Of a stretch of DNA of 64,000 nt, positions 37,754-45,046 are shown one piece after another. The number at the start of each line of letters is the position of its first letter. Position 1 is the first letter of the stretch. Position numbers and translations under genes: made by a program. The notes beneath the pieces were generated by a model, which worked only from the letters and a program-made list of their open reading frames with translations, did not search any database and had not been told where the DNA came from. Source of the stretch: Pacificimonas pallii (lineage in GTDB: Bacteria > Pseudomonadota > Alphaproteobacteria > Sphingomonadales > Sphingomonadaceae); the NCBI RefSeq assembly GCF_019204005.1, contig NZ_JAGSPA010000003.1, positions 310,001-374,000 of the forward strand, written 5' to 3'.

Positions 37754-38859
37754 GGGGCGGCGCTCGCGGGACCATTTGCGCCCGGGCTGCCGCCGCGTCC
37801 GCCGGGTGGCTCTTTTTCGGGAAAGACCGGCTGCACCGGCGCGTCGTCACGCACTTTGACGGTTCCGTCGACGATGATCGTATCGCCTTTTTCCACGCCG
37901 CTGCGGATCTCGACAAATCCGCCTTTGCGCATCCCGGTTTCGATCGCCGTCCGCCGTGCCACCGGCACCCCGTCCTCGCCATCCTCGACACGAAAGACAA
38001 AGCTGCGGTCGCCCTGCGACACAAGAGCGGTTTCCGGCACGGCCAGTGACGTGCGCGATCCCGAAACAATCTCCACCGACAGCAGCATGCCCGGGCGCAG
38101 TCGCCGATCGGGATTGGGAATGTTCGCCCTGACCGTCACGCTGCGCGACAGCGGATCGACCAAGGGCTCGATACCGTCCACATCGCCGCGAAAAACATCG
38201 TCGGGATATGCCGCCGCGCGGGCCTCTATCGACTGGCCCACCTCGATGGCGCTCAGGAAGCTTTCGGGGACCGTAAAATCCAGGTTGATCGACGAGATGT
38301 CGCTGACCGTGGCAATGGGCGAACCGGCGCTGATCACCGCCCCCGCCGAAATCGTCCTGAGCCCGATGACACCGTCAAAGGGCGCGCGGACGACGCGGTC
38401 GTCGATCTGCGACCTGACGGCATTCGCATCGGCCCGCGCGGAATCCCGCAACGCCTGCTGCGCTTCGACGCTCGCCCGCGTCGCGAAACCGCGCTCCTGC
38501 AATTCCCGCAGCCTATCCAGCTGCTGTCCCGCTTCGCGCGCTCGTGCCTGGATCGCGGCAAGGTCCGCCGTCTCTTCACTACGCGACAGCTGCGCGATGA
38601 TCGCCCCGCGCCGCACTTCCGCGCCGTCGGTGAAATTTATCCGCTCGATCCGCTCGGTAACGGGTGCGGTCAGGACCGTCTGCTCCTTGGCATAGGCCGT
38701 GCCCACCGCTTCGATGGATTCCGAGAACGCGGTCTCGGTGACATGCCCGCCCACCGCCGTCGGTGCCCTGTCCTCTCGTCCGCCGCCGCCGCCATCGCCG
38801 CACGATGACAGGGCGGTGAGCGCCGCGATCAGTACGGCAGGGCGAAAGAATTGGTTCAT
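37750..38859 (-). CDS. RND efflux periplasmic adaptor (membrane fusion protein)
   Basis: Adaptor for the pump that follows, of 369 residues. It has a lipobox in TALSSCGDGGGGG near residue 20, so it is a lipoprotein. Lipoyl/barrel-sandwich and helical hairpin parts are seen: AVGTAYAKEQTVLTAPVTER, ATRASVEAQQALRDSARA and APFDGVIGLRTISAGAVI. The C-terminal third carries the MFP beta-barrel (VDPLSRSVTVRANIPN). Transcription order is adaptor then pump. Confidence 0.92.
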   Translation of the reverse strand: MNQFFRPAVLIAALTALSSCGDGGGGGREDRAPTAVGGHVTETAFSESIEAVGTAYAKEQTVLTAPVTERIERINFTDGAEVRRGAIIAQLSRSEETADLAAIQARAREAGQQLDRLRELQERGFATRASVEAQQALRDSARADANAVRSQIDDRVVRAPFDGVIGLRTISAGAVISAGSPIATVSDISSINLDFTVPESFLSAIEVGQSIEARAAAYPDDVFRGDVDGIEPLVDPLSRSVTVRANIPNPDRRLRPGMLLSVEIVSGSRTSLAVPETALVSQGDRSFVFRVEDGEDGVPVARRTAIETGMRKGGFVEIRSGVEKGDTIIVDGTVKVRDDAPVQPVFPEKEPPGGRGGSPGANGPASAAP

Positions 38860-39102
38860 CGATCACCATTGGCCGACGTAGAGCCTGCCGCGCAAGCTGG
38901 AAATGTGCGGCAAATGCGGTCGATCGGGCGCGCCGGCCAATGACCTTGCCAGGAAAAGAACCGCGGCCTTTGGCCTCGGCGGCGGGGTCCGCACGGGCGG
39001 CGACATCATGATGCCCGCATTTACGGCAAAAAGCGTGGCGGCGAGCCGCACCGGAATATGCTCAAAAGCGCGGATTGCCGCGGTTTCAGTCACCGCCCGG
39101 CG

Positions 39103-40776
39103 CTATATGTCCTGCGTCCGCATATCCTCCGCGGCCTTGCGCATGTCGTCGGCGCCCTCGCACATGCCTTCGGCGCCTTCGATCAGGTCCTTACCGGCCT
39201 GGATCAGGTCTTCATGGGTCACCGTCTCGCCGCGCTTCGCCTGTTTGGCGATGATGCGCTCGCGAAAGGCGCGGTCGTCGCGCATCTGTCTGCCCTTGGC
39301 CGCCATCTTGTCGGCACCGCGCTCCATCTTGTCCGCACCGCGCAGCATCCCTTCGGCGCCGCGCGCCATGGCGGCGCGCGCGCTTTCTTCCGCGCGGGCA
39401 ACCGCCGCTTCGATACGTGCCTCATTCCGTTCCATGGCGACAGCGCTCGCCTTCAGGACCCGCACATCGACATCGGCCATCATACGTTCGACGTCGGCCG
39501 CGACGGATTTCATCTCACGCGCGACGTCGGCCATGGCCGCTTCCATTTCACGGTCGACGTCCCTTATCTCTCGCGAATCCTCCGCCGCATCGTGCGGACC
39601 GTTTTTTGCTGCCGCTGGCGACGCCGCCGCTTGCATGGCGGCCGTGACGACGGGCGTCGCGGGGGCAGGCGGAGGCGCAGGAGCGACCGGCACATCGATA
39701 GGCGCAGGCGGCGCTTGCGGCGCGACGGGCGCAGGCGGCGGCACCTGCTTTATCACCGGCACCGGCGCTGCGGGCGGCACGGGCGCCGCCGCCTCGAACT
39801 GCAATGCCGCCACCGGCCCGGCAATCGCCAGCGAGATCAGTGCGGCACCGGCAATAACGGCGCCCCGCGCCGGACGCGCATCACGACCGGACAGCAGCGC
39901 CGACAGGCGCCCTTCCAAATGCGCGGACCCCGCGCCATTGGCCACATACAGGCCTTTCACATCGCGCGCCGCATTCAGCAGCGCCTGGGCATAATCCGTG
40001 CGCTTCATTCCATTGATGGCCATGTCGTCCGCAGCCTCCTCTTGGCTCGCTTCCAGGTCGCGATCGACAATCCAGACGAGCGGGTTGAACCAGAACAGGG
40101 CACGCACGGCTTTCGACAACAGCCGCAGTGCGAAATCATGATGCGCGACGTGCGCCATTTCGTGACGCAGGATCGCCGCCGCATCGTCGGGGCGGGCAAG
40201 CGCCGCCCGGTCGATCAGCACCACCGGATGGCGGACGCCAAAGCTGATCGGCGGGCAGTCTTCCGCCGCGCACAGCAGGCGCACCGGCCGTTTCAGCCCC
40301 AGCTCGGCGCGCACGCGGCGGAACATCGCGCTCCAGTGCGCATCCGTCACCGCGCGCGCCGCGCCCGCCTTCGACCGCAGCACCATCAGGCCAACCGCCA
40401 GCCGCCCCGCCAGCGCCGCAAGTCCCGCCAGATACAGCGCCAGCAGCAGCGGTACGACCCGGATCACCGCTTCTTCCCTCACCGGCACGGGCTCGCCAAA
40501 ACTGTGCATATCCACCGCCCTCAGGTCCGGGTTTGCCGCGGGCAGCGTGATCGGCGCCAGCACCGCGTCCGCGTTCACCGGCCCGGCATGCGCGATCGTC
40601 ACCGCGGGCAGCAGCGCCGCCAGCACGGGCAGCGCCGCGACCAGGCCCATCGTGATGGCCGCCATCGCCGCGCGTTCCCGCGGCGCGCCGTTCCTCAGCA
40701 GCCGCAGCCCTGCCATGCCCAGCGCGGCGATGATCAGCGATTTCCAGCCCAGCTCGAAAATAAGGTCCAGCATCAT
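39103..40776 (-). CDS. BlaR1-like M56 metallopeptidase without a lactam-sensor domain
   Basis: Membrane protease that normally inactivates the BlaI repressor. Membrane helices lie near the N terminus and at about 105-130, the zinc site is H205-EMA-H209 with a downstream acidic pair (EASQEEAAD, about 242-250), and another helix follows (AGAALISLAIAGPVAAL). Instead of the penicillin-binding sensor of BlaR1, the C terminus is a Pro-rich linker followed by about 150 residues of helical repeats with GA(E/D)xMxx units (GAEGMLRGADKMERGADKM). It overlaps the blaI-like gene by ATGA. Confidence 0.88.
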   Translation of the reverse strand: MMLDLIFELGWKSLIIAALGMAGLRLLRNGAPRERAAMAAITMGLVAALPVLAALLPAVTIAHAGPVNADAVLAPITLPAANPDLRAVDMHSFGEPVPVREEAVIRVVPLLLALYLAGLAALAGRLAVGLMVLRSKAGAARAVTDAHWSAMFRRVRAELGLKRPVRLLCAAEDCPPISFGVRHPVVLIDRAALARPDDAAAILRHEMAHVAHHDFALRLLSKAVRALFWFNPLVWIVDRDLEASQEEAADDMAINGMKRTDYAQALLNAARDVKGLYVANGAGSAHLEGRLSALLSGRDARPARGAVIAGAALISLAIAGPVAALQFEAAAPVPPAAPVPVIKQVPPPAPVAPQAPPAPIDVPVAPAPPPAPATPVVTAAMQAAASPAAAKNGPHDAAEDSREIRDVDREMEAAMADVAREMKSVAADVERMMADVDVRVLKASAVAMERNEARIEAAVARAEESARAAMARGAEGMLRGADKMERGADKMAAKGRQMRDDRAFRERIIAKQAKRGETVTHEDLIQAGKDLIEGAEGMCEGADDMRKAAEDMRTQDI

Positions 40777-41177
40777 CCCGCCTCCCGCTTCTGCCGGTCG
40801 ATCATGTCCTGCAGCTTGTCGATATCATCGGCGGACAGGTCGCGGCTCATCCCCAGCAGCGCCGTCGCCGCCGCCGCGGCCGATCCGCCGAAAAAAGTCG
40901 ATATCATGGATTTCAGCGCCCCTTCGCGCAGCTCGGCCTTCTGCGGCACGGGGGCATAGACGATGGACGGCCCGGACGCGCCGCCGGACGGCGCCCTGCG
41001 CTCGATCACCCCCCGCCCCTCCAGCCGCGCCAGCAGCGCCCGCACGGCGGAATAGGACGGCGGGTCCCGCATCCCCTCCAGCAGCTCCCCGGCCGTCGCC
41101 TGACCCGCCGTCACCAGCAACTCGAACACCTCCCGCTCCCGCCGCGGCAGGGACAATATCAAGGACGACTCGGACAT
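40773..41177 (-). CDS. BlaI/MecI-type repressor
   Basis: Winged-helix repressor of 134 residues. LSLPRREREVFELLVTAG and the recognition part YSAVRALLARLEGRGVIERR match BlaI/MecI/CopY proteins, followed by dimerisation helices. It is translationally coupled to the M56 protease gene (ATGA). Two tandem palindromes just upstream are likely binding sites, so the operon is probably self-repressed until the protease acts. The inducing signal is unknown. Confidence 0.92.
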   Translation of the reverse strand: MSESSLILSLPRREREVFELLVTAGQATAGELLEGMRDPPSYSAVRALLARLEGRGVIERRAPSGGASGPSIVYAPVPQKAELREGALKSMISTFFGGSAAAAATALLGMSRDLSADDIDKLQDMIDRQKREAG

Positions 41178-41188
41178 TCGGACTCTCC

Positions 41189-41221
41189 TGCTACACCTGT
41201 AGCAATGCTACGATTGTAGCA
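41189..41221 (-). promoter_or_regulatory. Two tandem BlaI-type operators
   Basis: TGCTACACCTGTAGCA at 41189-41204 and TGCTACGATTGTAGCA at 41206-41221 are perfect inverted repeats of the same half-site TGCTAC with 4-base centres, 17 bases apart. They start 12 bases upstream of the repressor ATG (41177). TACA/TGTA-type dyads are the known target of BlaI-family repressors. They also lie 51 bases before the methyltransferase gene on the other strand and may affect it. Confidence 0.8.
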
Positions 41222-41271
41222 GGGAGTCAAGTGCGTCTTCTTAAAAGTACGCGACTTGGCTCGATTTACAG

Positions 41272-42933
41272 GTGACATCTATAGCGCTGTTGCAGCACAA
41301 GCGGGGCGGCACATGTCGACAATGGGAAGGGTTAACCATCAACACGCTTCATTACGGCGACAATCTCCACGTCCTGCGCGAACACATAGCGGATGAGAGC
41401 GTGGACCTAGTCTATCTCGACCCGCCGTTCAATTCGAACGCCAATTACAACATTCTGTTTCGCAGCCCCGAAGGCGCGCAGTCGGAAAGCCAGATCGAAG
41501 CGTTCGAGGATACATGGCACTGGAACGACAGCGCGGAAGACGCCTTTGACGAGGTGATGAAGAGCGGCAATACCGACGCCTTCACCTTGCTGCGCGCGAT
41601 GCGCGACTTCCTCGGCGAGAACGACATGATGGCCTATCTCGCCATGATGGCGGTGCGGCTGATCGAACTGCACCGGGCACTGAAGCCGACCGGTTCGCTC
41701 TATCTCCACTGCGACCCGACCGCGAGCCATTACCTCAAGCTGCTGCTGGATGGGGTGTTTGGGGCGACGAACTATCGAAATGAGATTGTCTGGAAGCGCA
41801 CCAGTGCTCACGGAGATGCTAGTGTTTCTTATGGCGATGTGACTGACACAATACTTTATTACTCTAAGGGCGATAAGCCCATCTGGAACCGTCAGTTTAT
41901 GCCTCTCTCGGAAGCGCATGTCGAAGCGAAATATGCGAATGTTGATGACGAGGGTCGAAGGTTCACGACCCGGGATCTTCGGAGCCCCAGTCCAAGGCCA
42001 AACCTCACATACACGTACAAAGGTTATGAGCCTCACCCAAATGGCTGGTCGATCTCGAAAAAATTAATGGCGGAATACGATGCCAAAGGCTTGATATACT
42101 ACCCAAAGAAGGAAGGTGGACGTCTTCGTCTGAAGATATTCTTGGATGAGCGCGAGGGAAGGCCACTCCAAAACCTTTGGGAGGATATCCCTCCGATCAA
42201 TTCTCGCGCCCAAGAACGCCTCGGCTACCCCACCCAAAAGCCCCTCGCCCTGCTTGAGCGTATCATCGCCGCGTCCTCCAACGAGGGCGATGTTGTGCTC
42301 GACCCGTTCTGCGGTTGCGGCACGGCGGTGCATGCGGCGCAGAAACTGGGTCGTAACTGGATCGGGATCGACGTCACCCACCTTGCCATCGGCCTAATCG
42401 AGAAGCGCATGAGCGAAGCGTTCCCCGGCCTTGAGTTCGAAGTGAAGGGTCGTCCGCAATCGCTTGCCTCTGCTGAAGACCTCGCCAAGCGCGACAAGCA
42501 CCAGTTCGAACTATGGGCTCTCAGCGTCGTCGATGCCGATCCGTGGAAGGGCGGACGCAAGGGGCCTGATGGTGGAATCGACGGCATCATCTGGTTCAAG
42601 CCCGACGGAAAGAAGACCGAAAAGGCAATCGTTGAAGTCAAGGGCGGCAAAACCGGGGTAAAAGACGTCGGTCGCCTCGCTCAGGTTATGGAACGGGAGG
42701 GGGCCAAGATCGGCGTCCTTCTCACGGCGCAGCTGCCCACGCGAACGATGGAACGGGACGCCGCGGCGGTCGGCGTTTGGGAAAACGAATATACCGGCCG
42801 CAAGCACGCGCGCCTTCAAATTCTGACGCTGGCCGAACTCTTCCAGAACAAGCGGCCCGACATCCCATGGGTAGACACCTCCACCCGCAAAAAAGCCAAG
42901 CGCGAAGAAACGAAACAAGACAAGCTGCTTTAG
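41272..42933 (+). CDS. DNA methyltransferase fused to a restriction-nuclease-like domain
   Basis: N4-cytosine or N6-adenine DNA methyltransferase with motif order beta: DPPF (50-53) first, then a target-recognition segment, then the SAM motif DPFCGCGTA (344-352). After about residue 410 a PD-(D/E)XK-like nuclease domain follows: D437 in GGIDG and E455-V-K457 in VEVKGG, like Mrr catalytic domains. The target-recognition region is unusually low in GC (see findings). The start is uncertain: the GTG at 41272 is in frame, but the conserved start MNTLxYGDNL of the family would correspond to ATC at 41338, which has GGAAGGG upstream. Single gene; a separate restriction gene is absent. Confidence 0.86.
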   Translation: MTSIALLQHKRGGTCRQWEGLTINTLHYGDNLHVLREHIADESVDLVYLDPPFNSNANYNILFRSPEGAQSESQIEAFEDTWHWNDSAEDAFDEVMKSGNTDAFTLLRAMRDFLGENDMMAYLAMMAVRLIELHRALKPTGSLYLHCDPTASHYLKLLLDGVFGATNYRNEIVWKRTSAHGDASVSYGDVTDTILYYSKGDKPIWNRQFMPLSEAHVEAKYANVDDEGRRFTTRDLRSPSPRPNLTYTYKGYEPHPNGWSISKKLMAEYDAKGLIYYPKKEGGRLRLKIFLDEREGRPLQNLWEDIPPINSRAQERLGYPTQKPLALLERIIAASSNEGDVVLDPFCGCGTAVHAAQKLGRNWIGIDVTHLAIGLIEKRMSEAFPGLEFEVKGRPQSLASAEDLAKRDKHQFELWALSVVDADPWKGGRKGPDGGIDGIIWFKPDGKKTEKAIVEVKGGKTGVKDVGRLAQVMEREGAKIGVLLTAQLPTRTMERDAAAVGVWENEYTGRKHARLQILTLAELFQNKRPDIPWVDTSTRKKAKREETKQDKLL

Positions 42934-42949
42934 GTGCAGCTAGCGCGCG

Positions 42950-42972
42950 GTGGGGACTTCCATTTCCCCCAC
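42950..42972 (+). terminator. Hairpin after the methyltransferase gene
   Basis: GTGGGG at 42950-42955 pairs with CCCCAC at 42967-42972 around an 11-base loop, 16 bases after the stop. There is no T tract; termination is only suggested. Confidence 0.4.
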
Positions 42973-43114
42973 ATTGCACTCCACCCGCTCAACGCAGGCG
43001 TGTTACGGCCGGAAGATTCACCGCGTCGCACGCGCCGCAACTGTCCTGCAACATTCCGTACCCGGCGCGCAAGGCGGCGCGCGGGGCGGTGACAGGCCTG
43101 GGTCTATCGGCGTC

Positions 43115-43858
43115 TTACTTCATCAACACCCGGATCTCCGCCGGGGGATCGTCGGTGCGCAGCCAGCCGGTGACGGAAAAGCGCTGGCCCTTGGCAAAGG
43201 GGGCGACGACGCCGACGGCATGCGGGGTCGGTACGGCGAACAGGCTCAGCACATTGAACTTCGGGCGAAACGCGGCGGTCACGTCGCGCCGCTCGTCAAA
43301 GAAATTCAGATAACCGCCCCAGTCGCTGCCCCAGTCCTCGGTAAAGCCAAAGACATAGGCGGCGACGCGGCGGTCCTTTGACTTGCTGTCGTCGTGCCAG
43401 GTCAGGAAATGACCCGGCTGAAACAGGGTCGCCTGCGCATCCGCCCACTGGATGTCGTCATTGCCGGTGACGTTCCTGACGAATTTCAAAAAAGGAGCGC
43501 TGTTGATGAACGCGAAAAACCCGGCCATCGGCGCCTCCTTCCCCAGCCGTGTGGCAGCCTCCAGCATGGGAAAGAAATTATAGAGGAACTGAAACCCCCG
43601 CGCCGCGCCCTGGTGCACCCGCGCCAGCATTTGCCGCTGCGTTTCCGGCGGCATCCGCTGCAACGCGTCGGGGCTGATCTGGTGGACGGCCTCCCCCTCG
43701 TTGAAACACAGCCCCCAGGGCAATGACCACAGGGCCTTTTGTGCCGCCTTGGCGGCGTGCGCGTCCAGGATTTCGGGAACCTGGATATAGCGTTTTGCCG
43801 AAAAATCGGCGGCCAGCGCCGACATGTCGGACCGTTCGCCAAGCTTGAATTCGCCCAA
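43115..43858 (-). CDS. 2-oxoglutarate/Fe(II)-dependent oxygenase
   Basis: Non-haem iron dioxygenase of the prolyl-4-hydroxylase-like type, of about 247 residues. The iron ligands are H and D in TWHDDSKSKDRR and H in VPTPHAVGVV, with the 2-oxoglutarate-binding Arg in RFSVTGWLR. The start is uncertain: TTG at 43858 has AGGAG 7 bases before it, an ATG lies at 43825 (MSALAADFSAK), and an upstream TTG is at 43876. It is divergent from the sulfotransferase-like gene, with a short shared control region. The substrate (free amino acid or protein) is unknown. Confidence 0.82.
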   Translation of the reverse strand: MGEFKLGERSDMSALAADFSAKRYIQVPEILDAHAAKAAQKALWSLPWGLCFNEGEAVHQISPDALQRMPPETQRQMLARVHQGAARGFQFLYNFFPMLEAATRLGKEAPMAGFFAFINSAPFLKFVRNVTGNDDIQWADAQATLFQPGHFLTWHDDSKSKDRRVAAYVFGFTEDWGSDWGGYLNFFDERRDVTAAFRPKFNVLSLFAVPTPHAVGVVAPFAKGQRFSVTGWLRTDDPPAEIRVLMK

Positions 43859-43917
43859 GGTTCCGCTCCTGCACAATCGCTTTGATCTGGGGATGGCCAG
43901 CCCTTAACAGGAGGATG

Positions 43918-44925
43918 ATGGCCGAACCAGCAGAACAGCTTTCCGACCCCGACTGGTTTCCCTATCGCTATGATTTCAATCAGCAGCGGATACTGTTTCT
44001 GAAGGTTCCGCTGGCTGCGCGGCAGGCACGCACCTTTCTCGCCGACACGACCCTCGCGGAAAACGCGCCGTCGGCCTGGTTACCCATTTCAGCGATGGCA
44101 GCAACCGCTGGCGATCCACCGGCCACGCACTTCATCTTCCATAGTGCCTTCTGCCGGTCGACATTGATGGTGAAGGCGCTCGACCGGGCGGGCGGCGCGC
44201 GCGGGCTGAGCGAACCGGCGTTGATGAACGATCTGGCGCAGGAGGTGCGCGCACGTGGCGGGTCCGGCACGGTGACCCCTTTGCTGTCGTCGCTGGCGGC
44301 CGCGTTCCCGGGCGACGGACCGATGGTGATCAAGCCGTCCAATCACGCCAATCAGGCCGCGCCGCATCTGCTGCGCGCGGCCCCGGGGGCAAAGGCGGTG
44401 CTCCTCTACGCCCCGCTCAACGATTTCCTGTTTTCGGTCGTGAAGAAGGGGCTGGCGGGCCGTGTCTGGGCGCGGCGCCTTTATGCCGAGCTCAGCGTCT
44501 ACGTGCCGCTTGAACTTGGCCTCGATGGTGCCGGACTGTTTCAGCTTTCCGATTATCACATCGCCGGTCTGGCGTGGCTGCTGCACCAGCAGCATTTCGC
44601 TTCCCTCATGGCGCAGTCCGGAAAAGAGCGGTTTCTGATCGTCGATTCCGCCGATTTCAATGCCCATCGCGGCGAGACGCTGGCCGCCGTCGCGCGCCAC
44701 TTCGACCTGCCCCTCGACGCGGACGCCGCGCGGGCGCTTGGCGACAGCGATGTTTTCCGCAGCCATGCGAAGGAAAGCGGCGATTACGCGGCGCGTGTCG
44801 ACGCCGAAAAGGCGCATGCCAAAAGCCCGCTGCTGGAGGAAGAGATCGCCGGTGCCGCCGACTGGACAATGCGGATTGCCGCGCAATTGCCGCCGACAAT
44901 TCCGCTGCCCCCGCATTCCGTCTAG
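43918..44925 (+). CDS. Sulfotransferase-like P-loop protein
   Basis: 335 residues. The segment HFIFHSAFCRSTLMVKALD resembles the 5'-phosphosulfate loop of bacterial sulfotransferases (FCRSTLM-type), and KPSNHANQ with a Ser/Asn-containing core resembles the 3'-phosphate site. The rest is not clearly alignable. AGGAGG (43909-43914) is directly upstream; 43918 is preferred over ATG at 43915. It is divergent from the 2OG oxygenase gene. Possible function: sulfation of a metabolite or peptide, not established. Confidence 0.65.
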   Translation: MAEPAEQLSDPDWFPYRYDFNQQRILFLKVPLAARQARTFLADTTLAENAPSAWLPISAMAATAGDPPATHFIFHSAFCRSTLMVKALDRAGGARGLSEPALMNDLAQEVRARGGSGTVTPLLSSLAAAFPGDGPMVIKPSNHANQAAPHLLRAAPGAKAVLLYAPLNDFLFSVVKKGLAGRVWARRLYAELSVYVPLELGLDGAGLFQLSDYHIAGLAWLLHQQHFASLMAQSGKERFLIVDSADFNAHRGETLAAVARHFDLPLDADAARALGDSDVFRSHAKESGDYAARVDAEKAHAKSPLLEEEIAGAADWTMRIAAQLPPTIPLPPHSV

Positions 44926-45022
44926 CGATCGTGCGACACCCCGCACCTTGCGCGCGGGGCGGTGATCGCCCACCTCGCCCTCTTCCCAGAATCCTTTCCC
45001 TGCGCTAACGCCCTCCGCAGAA

Positions 45023-45037
45023 GAACAAACCGGAAAC
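45023..45037 (+). promoter_or_regulatory. Near-match LexA box before uvrA
   Basis: GAAC (45023-45026), 7 bases, AAAC (45034-45037): 7 of 8 positions match the alphaproteobacterial SOS box GAAC-N7-GAAC. It is 10 bases from the uvrA ATG, and uvrA is a known LexA target in this class. Binding is not proven. Confidence 0.4.
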
Positions 45038-45046
45038 TAAACCTTT

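Noticed and set aside
39058-40959. 633-residue open frame on the plus strand
   Set aside because: Opposite the M56 and BlaI genes, extremely Arg/His-rich, so a mirror frame.
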